Shown piece by piece: positions 8,180 through 17,222 of a DNA stretch of 64,000 nucleotides. The stretch's first letter is position 1. Every line of letters starts with the position of its first letter. The notes under the pieces were generated by a model, which had not been told where the DNA came from, ran no database searches, and saw nothing but the letters and a program-made list of their open reading frames with translations. The position numbers and the translations under genes are program-made. The stretch is from Hoeflea_A sp965228785 (GTDB lineage Bacteria; Pseudomonadota; Alphaproteobacteria; Rhizobiales; Rhizobiaceae): positions 744,001-808,000 of the forward strand of contig CBDDIF010000002.1 of NCBI GenBank assembly GCA_965228785.1. The letters run 5' to 3'.

Positions 8180-9589
8180 TTACCGGTCCTGATCCGCCTT
8201 TTCCCAGGCTTCCTTCTTGCGATAAATCGTCGAAGGGCTGAGGTCGAGCATTTGCGATGCCCTGGGAATGCTGTTGTCGCAATGCATGATGGCAGCCTCG
8301 ATGATTTCCCGCTCGATATCGGCAAAGGGACGGGCAAGATTGACCACCAACCTGTCCACATCAAGAAGGTCGCGAGCACCTGCGGTTGTTGACGGCCGCG
8401 GCACTGAGATGCCTGATCCGGAAATCGACAACATCCCGGCTTCGACGGTATCGCCTTCGTTCAATATGACCGCATTGCGAACCACATTCTGAAGTTCCCG
8501 AACATTGCCCGGCCAGCGGTGGGTCAACAAGGCGTCCTCTGCGGCCTCGCTGAAAGCGCTGAAGGATTTACCTTCCTCAGCACCAAATCGCTCAAGCAAA
8601 CTCCGTGCGATGTCGATGACATCCGTTCCCCGATCGCGCAGTGGAGGCAGGGCAACAGGCACGACATGAAGCCGGTAGAACAGGTCCTCTCGGAAGCGTC
8701 CTTCTTCGACCTCCCTGATCGGATCCCGGTTGGTTGCACAGATGATGCGAACGTCCACCTTGGCTGTTTTGTCGCTGCCGACCTTCTGAATGGCTCCTGT
8801 CTGCAGAAAGCGCAAAAGCTTTGCCTGCAGATTGATGTCCATTTCGCATATTTCATCGAGAAACAGCGTACCGCCGTTCGCTGCCAGGGCGGCACCGTCC
8901 CGATCCGAAGTTGCACCCGTAAAGGCACCTTTGACGTGTCCGAATATCTCGGACTCGATCAGATCCTTCGGGAGTGCGGCACAGTTGAGAGCAACGAATG
9001 CCGCCTTTCGCCGCGGACTGGCCGCGTGGATCCCCGCTGCGCACACTTCCTTGCCCGTACCACTTTCTCCGGTGATGAACACGCTGGCACTCGACTGCGA
9101 TACGGCATCAATGGTCTTGTAGACGGCGATCATCGGCAGACTGGTGCCGATGAAACCGTGGGTGCTACCCTTTCCGGCATAGCTGGAGCGAATTTCGCTA
9201 ACCGCCTTTTGCAGCACCTCCCGCTCCATTGCGTTGCGGCTGGTGGTAACGAGCCGCTCTTCTGCAGCCGGTTTGACCACGAAATCATAGGCCCCGCGAC
9301 GCATGGCATCGACGGCCGTCAGGATCGAGCCGCTGGCTGTCACAACGACCACCGTGACCCCGAGCCCCTCGGACCCGATCGTGTCGAGCACGGCCAGTCC
9401 GTCCATGTCAGGAAGCTGCAGATCAAGCAGCACCACGCGGAAGTCGCCGCTGCGGATCTTGTCCAGTGCTTCGCCGCCGGTCTCGACGATTTCGACATCG
9501 AAGCCGGCCTTCTTCAGCCAGGACTCGTAGACTATGGCAATGGATCCATTGTCCTCGACGATCAGAATTCGTTCTTTGCTGGATGCCAT
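8180..9589 (-). CDS. NtrC-family sigma-54-dependent response regulator
   Basis: The 469-residue protein has a receiver domain (residues ~1-120, phospho-acceptor Asp56 in VVLLDLQLPDMDG), an AAA+ domain (Walker A GESGTGKE, an intact GAFTGA loop, Walker B GGTLFLDEI, then WPGNVRELQNVV) and a Fis-type helix-turn-helix at the C-terminus (RASQMLDLSPSTIYRKK). GAFTGA contacts sigma-54, so this should be a true -24/-12 activator. It starts 5 bases after the kinase stop, with GGAG before the ATG. Three sigma-54-like promoters in the adjacent alginate genes are its obvious candidate targets. AlgB in P. aeruginosa is also NtrC-type, but I cannot claim orthology. Confidence 0.92.
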   Translation of the reverse strand: MASSKERILIVEDNGSIAIVYESWLKKAGFDVEIVETGGEALDKIRSGDFRVVLLDLQLPDMDGLAVLDTIGSEGLGVTVVVVTASGSILTAVDAMRRGAYDFVVKPAAEERLVTTSRNAMEREVLQKAVSEIRSSYAGKGSTHGFIGTSLPMIAVYKTIDAVSQSSASVFITGESGTGKEVCAAGIHAASPRRKAAFVALNCAALPKDLIESEIFGHVKGAFTGATSDRDGAALAANGGTLFLDEICEMDINLQAKLLRFLQTGAIQKVGSDKTAKVDVRIICATNRDPIREVEEGRFREDLFYRLHVVPVALPPLRDRGTDVIDIARSLLERFGAEEGKSFSAFSEAAEDALLTHRWPGNVRELQNVVRNAVILNEGDTVEAGMLSISGSGISVPRPSTTAGARDLLDVDRLVVNLARPFADIEREIIEAAIMHCDNSIPRASQMLDLSPSTIYRKKEAWEKADQDR

Positions 9590-9594
9590 CCACT

Positions 9595-12585
9595 TTACTC
9601 CGGCTTCTTCTGACCTATTGAGAGCTCAATCTGGTCGAGTTCGGCAAACACCTTTTCCGCAAGGTCCCGCAATGCAGTGACCGCGGATTGGGAAACGGCA
9701 TCTGCACCATCGCGGCACGCGGCGTTTAGTGCTCCGGCCTCCCGCTGGAGATCCAGCGCGCCAAAAGTGCCGGCAACACCCTTCAAGCCGTGGGATGCTC
9801 TCTCCATCTTGTCCGCGTTTGCATCGGTCAACCCGTCCTGCAGGTCACCCAATTGGCGCAGGACATCCTTTCTAAACTCTGCAAAGAGCAATGACTTTGT
9901 GGCCGCGTCCATGCCGTTCATGGCTGACCGCATGACCTCCTCATCGAACTGACGATGATCGACCGCCGGTGCAGGTGCCGTATCTTCCGGCTTACCCGCA
10001 AATCGGGCAATGGCCCGGGCAAGTTCGGCCCGTGTCACCGGCTTGGGTACCAGGTCGTTCATGCCGGCGTTCAACACCCGCTGACGATCTTCTTCAAGCG
10101 CGTAGGCGGTCAGAGCGACAATTGGCGTTTCGGTATTGTGTCCCATTCGCCGGCGGATTTCCCGTGTCGCCGAAATGCCGTCCATTTCCGGCATGGAAAC
10201 GTCCATCAGGATAATGTCGTAGGGTCTTGCCTTGGCTGCCTCCACAGCCTCGACGCCGTCGGCTACGACATCGACATTGCATCCCAGCCGCTCCAGATTG
10301 CTCACCGCAACCAACTGATTGGTCACGTTGTCTTCCGCCAGCAGGACACGCACACCAGTAATGCCGATGGATGGTTCGCGATTTTCATCGCCATCCGCAT
10401 CCAAAGCGGTCGCCTCGTCACCCTCCGGAAGCGGCACCTCGAACCAGAAGCGGGCCCCCTCTCCGAGCCGGCTGTGGAGGCCGATCTGTCCGTCCATGGC
10501 TTCAACCAGCGCCTTGCAAATGGCGAGCCCCAGGCCGGTTCCTCCAAACTTACGCGAGTAGCTTGCGTCGATCGTCGAAAACTCGGCGAACAGTTCATCC
10601 TGTTTGTCCTCGGCGATTCCGATACCAGTATCGCTGACACTGAAGCGAACCGAGCCGGGCGAGTTGTCTTTGACGGACATCGAGACATCGATCGTCACGC
10701 TGCCGGTGTCGGTAAACTTCACCGCGTTCCACGCAAGATTGAGCAAGACCTGACGCAACCTGTCCGGATCGCCGAACAACACCTTCGGCACGCTATCGGA
10801 CACATGACAGGCGATCTCCAGCCCCTTTTCCTGCGCGCCGCTGCGAATGAGGCTCGAAACGCTGTCCACCAGGCTGTCGACAAAGAACGAACTCTTCTCG
10901 ATATCCATTCGCCCGGCTTCCAGCTTGGAGAAATCCAGGATGTCATTGATGATTCCCATCAACGATCGGCCGGAGTTGCGTGCCGTCTTGAGAAGGCGCT
11001 GCTGCTCCTCGTCCAACCCGCTGTCCTGGAGCAGACCAATGATACCGAGCACGCCGTTAAGTGGCGTGCGAATTTCATGGCTCATCATGGCTAGGAAACT
11101 GGCCTTCGCCTGATTGGCCACCTCCGCGCGGTCCTTGGCTTCAACGATTTCCAGTTCATACCGTTTGCGCTCGGAAATATCCCGCGCATACCCGATAAAG
11201 AGCTTGCCGCTCGGCCCTTCGATGTCCTTGATGGCGAGCTCTATTTCCATTTCCTCACCATCGGCCTTGAGGCCCTGAATCTCGATCCGGTTGTTGATGA
11301 CCGGCCCCTCGCCGGTTTCCACGTAACGTTTCATTCCGGCGGTATGAGCGTCACGGTAACGTTCGGGCACGATGAAGTTCGACATCGGCTTCCCAACCAC
11401 ATCTTCAGCGGTAAAGCCGAAAATTCGTTCCGCGGCAGGATTGAAGCTTAGCACTTCGCCGGTTTCGTTGATGATGATGATGGCGTCCAAGGCGGCTGTA
11501 ACTGCGTCTTGAAACTGTGCGCGTGCCAGTTGCTCGCGCATCTCTGCCTGTTTGCGCAAGCTGATATCGCGGATGAAGCCGCCGAACATCTGTCGGCCGG
11601 CGCTGGTAAATGGCGCTATCGACAGTTCGATCGGAATGGTATGGCCATCTCTGTGACGGGCCTCGGACTCATAGGCCCTGCCCACAAGATGGCTTTCTCC
11701 GGTCTGTAGATAGGATCCGATGCCCATACGCAGGCCTTCGGCATTCTCCTCTGCCATGAGCATTGCAACGTTCTGGCCAATCATTTCCTGACGGGTGTAC
11801 CCGAACAGCTGTTCCATCGCCGGGTTGGCCTGATCGACATTGCCGTTTTGATCGACGATTACGATCCCATCGATGGAGGAGTTGAGGATTGCCCGCTGGC
11901 GAGCAATGTTTTCCTCAGCCAGCAAGTTCGCGAACATCAGATCGTCGACATGCACGGTTGTCGCGATGTAGCGGCGGGCGTACATCGTCGCGACGATCAG
12001 GGCCGCGACAAGCGCCGCAAATCCAACCGCCATCTCGATGGCTGCGCCAACAAGAACGCCGTTTCCGCTGACGAATTCAACATAGGATTGTGTAACTAGG
12101 GCGTCGCTTTCCAGCGCAAAAGCGAGGAGTGCAAACCAGCCAACCAGCACGGTCACGCCGGCAACGATGACCGGAACCGGATCGAAACGAAGCACTCGCA
12201 CCCCAGCATAGACGACCAGGAACACGATCGACGGAGACCGCAGATAGCTACCCGCCGGCAGGTCGTAAGCCGCGCTGTAAGACACGATGAGCGCGTAAAT
12301 AAGCACGCCATCGACCACTGTCAGCAGGTGAAGCGGCAGGTTCTTCAACGGAAGCGAGCGCGCCAGCACCGCCCTCGCCAGGCAGGCGCACAATATCAGC
12401 GCAACAATCAACAGGGTCGAAGCGCTGAAGGTCTGCCATTCGCTGCGAACGGCTGAGACAAAATGAAAAACCAGGATGCTTAATGCGACCAGCGCCTGGA
12501 ACGACGCGATCCAGAGCTCACCGCGACGGTCGTTCTCATCGAGAACCGACTTCAGTTTCTGTTTGCTGGCCGGATTTTGGGTCAT
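9595..12585 (-). CDS. Hybrid sensor histidine kinase (membrane sensor, PAS-PAS-HisKA-HATPase-REC-Hpt)
   Basis: The product has about 996 residues. The first ~210 hold roughly six membrane helices with short loops, so sensing is probably in or near the membrane. Two PAS domains follow (~225-345 and ~355-475; second one with VLSFNPAAERIFGF), then HisKA (MSHEIRTPLNG), HATPase, a receiver (IILMDVSMPEMDG, KPV) and a C-terminal Hpt domain (SHGLKGVAGTFGA, His as acceptor). This is a full phosphorelay whose Hpt could phosphorylate the regulator encoded next. The ATG at 12585 is used; an in-frame GTG at 12606 is possible, and neither has a clear ribosome-binding site. The stimulus is unknown. Confidence 0.9.
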   Translation of the reverse strand: MTQNPASKQKLKSVLDENDRRGELWIASFQALVALSILVFHFVSAVRSEWQTFSASTLLIVALILCACLARAVLARSLPLKNLPLHLLTVVDGVLIYALIVSYSAAYDLPAGSYLRSPSIVFLVVYAGVRVLRFDPVPVIVAGVTVLVGWFALLAFALESDALVTQSYVEFVSGNGVLVGAAIEMAVGFAALVAALIVATMYARRYIATTVHVDDLMFANLLAEENIARQRAILNSSIDGIVIVDQNGNVDQANPAMEQLFGYTRQEMIGQNVAMLMAEENAEGLRMGIGSYLQTGESHLVGRAYESEARHRDGHTIPIELSIAPFTSAGRQMFGGFIRDISLRKQAEMREQLARAQFQDAVTAALDAIIIINETGEVLSFNPAAERIFGFTAEDVVGKPMSNFIVPERYRDAHTAGMKRYVETGEGPVINNRIEIQGLKADGEEMEIELAIKDIEGPSGKLFIGYARDISERKRYELEIVEAKDRAEVANQAKASFLAMMSHEIRTPLNGVLGIIGLLQDSGLDEEQQRLLKTARNSGRSLMGIINDILDFSKLEAGRMDIEKSSFFVDSLVDSVSSLIRSGAQEKGLEIACHVSDSVPKVLFGDPDRLRQVLLNLAWNAVKFTDTGSVTIDVSMSVKDNSPGSVRFSVSDTGIGIAEDKQDELFAEFSTIDASYSRKFGGTGLGLAICKALVEAMDGQIGLHSRLGEGARFWFEVPLPEGDEATALDADGDENREPSIGITGVRVLLAEDNVTNQLVAVSNLERLGCNVDVVADGVEAVEAAKARPYDIILMDVSMPEMDGISATREIRRRMGHNTETPIVALTAYALEEDRQRVLNAGMNDLVPKPVTRAELARAIARFAGKPEDTAPAPAVDHRQFDEEVMRSAMNGMDAATKSLLFAEFRKDVLRQLGDLQDGLTDANADKMERASHGLKGVAGTFGALDLQREAGALNAACRDGADAVSQSAVTALRDLAEKVFAELDQIELSIGQKKPE

Positions 12586-12697
12586 GGCTGGCCGTAACTG
12601 GTCCACGCGACATCAACTTCGAGCCGCTGTCAATCCGGTCCATACTAACCCGATTGTATTAAACCCTGCCTAATCTGATCACAGCCCCCACACGCAT

Positions 12698-13663
12698 CTA
12701 GATCTCGACATCCTGCCCGGCACCCTCCTGCTTGGCCAGTGCCACGACAGCCTTGGCGACCGCCAAATCCTGAAGGCCGACACCGGTTCCATCGAACAGG
12801 GTGATTTCGTCTGCTGAACCGCGACCGCGATGGTCGCCGTTGATGACGTCGCCGATAGGGGTAATGGCCTCCTGGTCGAGCAGCCCACAGCTGATTGCGT
12901 GCTGTGCTTCGCCGATGGTAACCGACTGAGCGATTTCGTCCGTGAAGACAGTTGCAGCAGCTACAAGTTGTGCATCGACTTCCTGTTTACCCGCGGTGTC
13001 GGTTCCCATGCAGGCCAGATGCGTGCCGGGCCGGACCCAGTCGGCCATGAGCAACGCGTCGTGGCTCGATGTAATGGTGATGATGGCGTCGGCCGTTGCG
13101 CACAATTCCGGCCGCTCCATACGCTCGAATTCGAGGCCGAGGCCCTGCACCGTCTCTTCCAGCCTGTCGAGCATTTCCGGGTGCAGGTTCCAGGCGACAA
13201 CCCGCTCGAAAGGCCTTTGCCTAACCGCCGCTCGGATCTGGAAATGCGACTGGTGTCCGGCACCGATAATGCCCAACGTCGTCGCATTTTCGCGCGCCAG
13301 GTATTTGATCGACACCGAACTCGCGGCCGCTGTTCGGATTGCGGTCAGGTGATTTCCGCCGACCATCGCCGTCGGTCGCCCGGTATCGGGATCGAATAGA
13401 AAAACCGTCGACTGATGATTGGCGAGCCCCTGAGCCAGATTGCCTGGCCAGTACCCGCCGGATTTCAGACCCAAAGTCAGTCCTGCGCGGTCGAACCCCG
13501 ATTTGAAGCCGTAAAGCGCGTCGGCATGGCCAATCGCCTCACGGATTACCGGAAAGTTGTAAGCGTCGCCGCGAGCCATCGCGGCGAACACCGACTCCAC
13601 AGCCGAAAAGCCAGCCGCCTCTGTCATCAGCCGAGAGGCCTCGGCTTCGGAGAGAATGAACAT
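12698..13663 (-). CDS. bhcD: Iminosuccinate reductase BhcD (ornithine cyclodeaminase/mu-crystallin family)
   Basis: This 321-residue protein belongs to the ornithine cyclodeaminase/mu-crystallin family, with a Rossmann signature (LGIIGAGHQSHFQIRA) for NAD(P)H. In the beta-hydroxyaspartate cycle BhcD reduces iminosuccinate to aspartate, regenerating the amino donor for BhcA. The family also includes EutC and lysine or ornithine cyclodeaminases, and annotators often use those names. The order A-B-C-D with a divergent IclR gene makes BhcD the best call. An AGGAG site precedes the ATG; the gap from bhcC is 22 bases. Confidence 0.9.
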   Translation of the reverse strand: MFILSEAEASRLMTEAAGFSAVESVFAAMARGDAYNFPVIREAIGHADALYGFKSGFDRAGLTLGLKSGGYWPGNLAQGLANHQSTVFLFDPDTGRPTAMVGGNHLTAIRTAAASSVSIKYLARENATTLGIIGAGHQSHFQIRAAVRQRPFERVVAWNLHPEMLDRLEETVQGLGLEFERMERPELCATADAIITITSSHDALLMADWVRPGTHLACMGTDTAGKQEVDAQLVAAATVFTDEIAQSVTIGEAQHAISCGLLDQEAITPIGDVINGDHRGRGSADEITLFDGTGVGLQDLAVAKAVVALAKQEGAGQDVEI

Positions 13664-13685
13664 GCGTGCTCCTGATGCTGGATGA

Positions 13686-14834
13686 TCAGAGGCACATGCC
13701 GCGAGCGGTCACGGGCCAGAGGGTTTCGACCTTTCCGTTGCGGACGCCGACGTACCAGTCGTAAACGTTGCAGGTCGGATCGCAGTGACCAGGGACAAGC
13801 TTCAGCTTGTCGTTCAAGCGCAGGACGTTGCCTGGGTCAGCAATCACCCCGTGCTCGTCAGAGCATTTGATGTATTCCACATCATCGCGGCCAAAGATAA
13901 CCGGAAGCCCGCTGTCGACGCTCTGGGCTTTAAGCCCGGCGTCACAAATCGCCTTGTCCGCTTTCGTCTTCGACATGATCGACGTGAAGATGAACAGGCT
14001 GTTTTCGAACTCCGAAATGAAGTCGCCCTTGGAGTCCAGCACACGCTGATAGTCGGCATCCATGAAGATGTAGGAGCCGCACTGCATCTCGTTGTAGATA
14101 CCGCTGTCGCCCTCGAAATAGTAAGTGCCCGTACCGGCACCACCGATAATGTCACAGCTCAGGCCGGCATCAGACAGCATGGCCACTGTGTCTGTTACCA
14201 TCTTGATGGCCGAACCGATCTTTGCCCGGCGCTCCTCAAAATCGTGCACGTGCTGCGCCGCGCCCTGGTAGGCCTGAATGCCGGAAAATTTCAATCCCGG
14301 TGCCGCATCGATTTTCCGGGCAATCGCCACAACCGGTTCTCCCCATTCGACACCGCAGCGCCCCGCACCGCAATCAATCTCGACGAGGCATTCGACGGTA
14401 ACTCCGTGACGAGCGGCGGCTGCCGAGAGATCATCGACATTGCCCAGATCATCCACGCAAACCAAAACGCGGGCCCGTTTCGCCATCGCGGCCAGACGGT
14501 CGATCTTTTTCGGGTCGACGACCTGATTGGACACCAGGACGTCCTTGACGCCACCCGCAACCAGGGCCTCGGCCTCCGACACTTTCTGGCAGCAGACGCC
14601 GCAGGCCCCGCCGACCTCCATCTGGTAGAGGGCGATATCAGCCGATTTGTGCGTTTTGGCGTGAGCGCGATGACGCACACCCATCTTTTGCACGAAATCG
14701 CGCATCCGAGCGACGTTGCGCTCGAAAGCATCAAGATCGACAATCAGCGCCGGAGTGCTCACATCGGCTATATCCATTCCGATAACGGCTGGAACGTTCA
14801 GGCCGACAACCGGCGCGTTGCTCATGTCATTCAT
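13686..14834 (-). CDS. bhcC: beta-Hydroxyaspartate aldolase BhcC (D-threonine aldolase family)
   Basis: The 382-residue PLP enzyme is of the fold-type III alanine racemase/D-threonine aldolase group. The PLP lysine is probably in HAKTHKSADIA near the N-terminus, and the C-terminal GHCDPTCN holds the His and Asp that bind the divalent metal in this family. In the cycle it should cleave beta-hydroxyaspartate, formed from glycine and glyoxylate. The start overlaps the bhcB stop by 4 bases (ATGA), so the genes are translationally coupled. A second ATG three codons later is also possible. Confidence 0.9.
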   Translation of the reverse strand: MNDMSNAPVVGLNVPAVIGMDIADVSTPALIVDLDAFERNVARMRDFVQKMGVRHRAHAKTHKSADIALYQMEVGGACGVCCQKVSEAEALVAGGVKDVLVSNQVVDPKKIDRLAAMAKRARVLVCVDDLGNVDDLSAAAARHGVTVECLVEIDCGAGRCGVEWGEPVVAIARKIDAAPGLKFSGIQAYQGAAQHVHDFEERRAKIGSAIKMVTDTVAMLSDAGLSCDIIGGAGTGTYYFEGDSGIYNEMQCGSYIFMDADYQRVLDSKGDFISEFENSLFIFTSIMSKTKADKAICDAGLKAQSVDSGLPVIFGRDDVEYIKCSDEHGVIADPGNVLRLNDKLKLVPGHCDPTCNVYDWYVGVRNGKVETLWPVTARGMCL

Positions 14835-15817
14835 GCCACTTCTCCATAAGTGTTCGGCAGGCCAAGACCCTGCATCCAGGGCAGCTTCGTCAGGTCGACA
14901 TTGCCGCCGGTAAAAATGACACCGACGCGTTTGCCGGTGAACAATTCGCTGTTCTTCATGACTGCAGCGATCGCCACAGCGCTGGACGGTTCGATAACGA
15001 TCTTCATGCGCTGCCAGACGAGATACATCGCCTGTGCAATCTCTTCCTCGCTGACGAGCAGAACATCAGCGACATGGTTCGAGACAAAGTGCCAGGTGCG
15101 CGGACGCATGGAAACCTTGAGGCCATCAGCGATCGTCTGCGGTGCATCGTCTTCGATAATGCGACCCTCTCGAAGCGAGCGATAGGAATCGTCTGCATTG
15201 GCCGGCTCAGCCGCGTAGACCTTGGTCTGCGGCGAAACGGCCGACATGGTCAGGCTCGTGCCGGAGATCATTCCACCGCCGCCGATCGGCGCAACGACCG
15301 CGTCGAGCGGACCCGCATCTTCGTGCAATTCCAGAGAGCAAGTTCCCTGTCCCGCAATAACCCGGTCGTCGTTGTAAGGATGCACGAAGTCTGCGCCGGT
15401 TTCGTCGATCACCTCCTTGATCATCGCCTCACGGGCCGCTGTCGACGGGTCGCATTCGAGAACGATGCCGCCATATCCGCGCACCGCTTCCTTTTTCACA
15501 TCCGGAGCGGTTCGCGGCATCACGACCGTTGCCTTGATGCCGCGCTGGCCGGCGGCATAGGACAGCGACAAGGCGTGATTGCCAGACGAATGGGTGGCGA
15601 CGCCATACTTGGCCTTGTCGCGGCTGAGGCCGAACACCGCGTTTGAAGCGCCACGCACCTTGAAGGCGCCCGCCTTCTGGAAATTCTCGCACTTGAACAA
15701 CAACTCGGCCCCCGTGCGGCCATCGAAATAGCTGCTCGTCAGCACCGGCGTCCGGTGGATCCATGGCCGTATGCGCTCATGCGCGGCTTTCACATCGTCA
15801 AAAGTGGGAATGTACAT
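14831..15817 (-). CDS. bhcB: beta-Hydroxyaspartate dehydratase BhcB (threonine dehydratase family)
   Basis: The 328-residue PLP enzyme is of fold type II (threonine dehydratase/serine racemase). The PLP lysine lies in FQKAGAFKVRGA, a phosphate-binding glycine run is seen in IGGGGMISG, and SSGNHALS is the usual substrate loop. In the cycle it dehydrates beta-hydroxyaspartate to iminosuccinate. Without the neighbours it would be called threonine dehydratase or EutB. It starts 12 bases after bhcA, and the GAAAG before the ATG is adequate. Confidence 0.9.
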   Translation of the reverse strand: MYIPTFDDVKAAHERIRPWIHRTPVLTSSYFDGRTGAELLFKCENFQKAGAFKVRGASNAVFGLSRDKAKYGVATHSSGNHALSLSYAAGQRGIKATVVMPRTAPDVKKEAVRGYGGIVLECDPSTAAREAMIKEVIDETGADFVHPYNDDRVIAGQGTCSLELHEDAGPLDAVVAPIGGGGMISGTSLTMSAVSPQTKVYAAEPANADDSYRSLREGRIIEDDAPQTIADGLKVSMRPRTWHFVSNHVADVLLVSEEEIAQAMYLVWQRMKIVIEPSSAVAIAAVMKNSELFTGKRVGVIFTGGNVDLTKLPWMQGLGLPNTYGEVA

Positions 15818-15829
15818 GGGTCACTTTCT

Positions 15830-17029
15830 TCAGGCAGCCTTGGGCGTGCCCATTTTGTTGGCATTTCCGGTGCTCCGGTAATAGTCCTGCGCGGCGGCAA
15901 CACCGGAGCCAATTGAGATCGGATAATCGAGATCGGCCATGACCATCTCGGCCGTTGCGATGCCAGCCAGCGCCATCACATCGGTCATCATACCGAGATG
16001 TCCGATGCGAAACACCCTGCCGGCGACCTTTCCAAGGCCAACACCGAAAGCGACACCGTATTTGTCGGCTGCATGACTGACGACCCGGTTGCTATCGAAA
16101 CCAGCCGGTACACATAGAGCCGTCACCGTTTCGGAGTAGAGCCGCGGGTTTGTCGCGCACAGCTTCAATCCCCAGGCCGAGGCGGCACGCCGAACGCCTT
16201 CGGCAATCCGGTGATGCCGGGCGAAGACATTCGGCAGCCCCTCCTCTCGCAGCATCTCAAGAGACATGTTGAGGCCAGCGATGATGTTGAGCGGCGGCGT
16301 GTAGGGAAATCCGCCCTTGGCGTTGGTGTCGAGCATGTCGCGAAAATCAAAAAAGCAGCGCGGGCAAGTCGCGGTTTCCATCGCTTTCAGCGCCTTTCGG
16401 CTGATGCCAACGATGGCAGCGCCGGTCGGCAGCATGAACCCCTTCTGAGACCCGGTGACTGCCAGGTCGACGCCCCACTCGTCCATGCGGAAATCCATCG
16501 AAGCGATCGAGCTGACGCCATCGACCAACAACAGCGCCGGATGACCGGCCGCATCGAGCGCCCCACGAACTGCCGCAATGTCACTGCGAACTCCCGTCGC
16601 CGTTTCGTTGTGGCAGACAAGGACAGCCCTGATCCGATGCTGACGGTCGGCGGTCAGCGCTTCCTCAAACCGATCCGCCGGTGCTCCGTTGCCCCACTCT
16701 TCATCGAGGATTTCAACGTTCAGACCGTGCCGTTGGCACAAATCGATCCAGCGATGCGAGAACATGCCGTACCGAGCCGCGAGAACAGTGTCTCCCGGGG
16801 ACAATGTGTTGGTTATAGCCGCTTCCCAACCGCCGGTTCCGCTGGCCGGGAACAGAACGACCTCACCGGTTTGAGTCTTTAGTACCGACTTGAGGCCATC
16901 AAACAACGGAGCGAACAATTCACCGAACCGTTCGGAACGATGGTCAATCGTCGGCACGTCAACGGCACGACGCAGTTTCTCCGGGATATTGGTGGGTCCT
17001 GGAATGAAAACCGGATTTTGATCGCTCAT
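15830..17029 (-). CDS. bhcA: Aspartate-glyoxylate aminotransferase BhcA
   Basis: The 399-residue class V aminotransferase starts with FIPGPTNIPEKLRRAVD, typical of serine/alanine-glyoxylate aminotransferases. The PLP lysine is in VTGSQKGFMLPTG and the Asp in LLVDGVSSIASMD. In the beta-hydroxyaspartate cycle it transfers the amino group of aspartate to glyoxylate, giving glycine and oxaloacetate. It is first in the operon, with GAGGTAAGG before the ATG, and faces an AT-rich divergent promoter region shared with bhcR. A serine-glyoxylate aminotransferase would be the alternative if the gene stood alone. Confidence 0.92.
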   Translation of the reverse strand: MSDQNPVFIPGPTNIPEKLRRAVDVPTIDHRSERFGELFAPLFDGLKSVLKTQTGEVVLFPASGTGGWEAAITNTLSPGDTVLAARYGMFSHRWIDLCQRHGLNVEILDEEWGNGAPADRFEEALTADRQHRIRAVLVCHNETATGVRSDIAAVRGALDAAGHPALLLVDGVSSIASMDFRMDEWGVDLAVTGSQKGFMLPTGAAIVGISRKALKAMETATCPRCFFDFRDMLDTNAKGGFPYTPPLNIIAGLNMSLEMLREEGLPNVFARHHRIAEGVRRAASAWGLKLCATNPRLYSETVTALCVPAGFDSNRVVSHAADKYGVAFGVGLGKVAGRVFRIGHLGMMTDVMALAGIATAEMVMADLDYPISIGSGVAAAQDYYRSTGNANKMGTPKAA

Positions 17030-17101
17030 GGCCTTACCTCAAGAAAGTGTTCGCCCAAAATGCCGCCAGCAGCCTAAAATCGCAATTTTTTCGAAAAATA
17101 T

Positions 17102-17167
17102 TTTCATTTTGATTTATAAATCATAACATATTGATTATAAGATATTTTTCTTATTTCATTTTGATTT
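17102..17167. promoter_or_regulatory. AT-rich bhcA-bhcR intergenic region with a palindrome and a direct repeat
   Basis: A perfect 14-base palindrome, TGATTTATAAATCA, lies at 17110-17123. The 14-base sequence TTTCATTTTGATTT occurs at 17102-17115 and again at 17154-17167, 52 bases apart or about five helical turns. The first copy overlaps the palindrome. The surrounding ~110 bases are far more AT-rich than the genes. IclR regulators bind palindromes of this size, and BhcR is known to bind the bhc promoter region in Paracoccus; the exact site here is inference. Confidence 0.55.
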
Positions 17168-17222
17168 TCAATATTTTCTTTCAAGTCTTGAAGTCGCCAA
17201 ACAATGCCTCATACTGTAGGGC

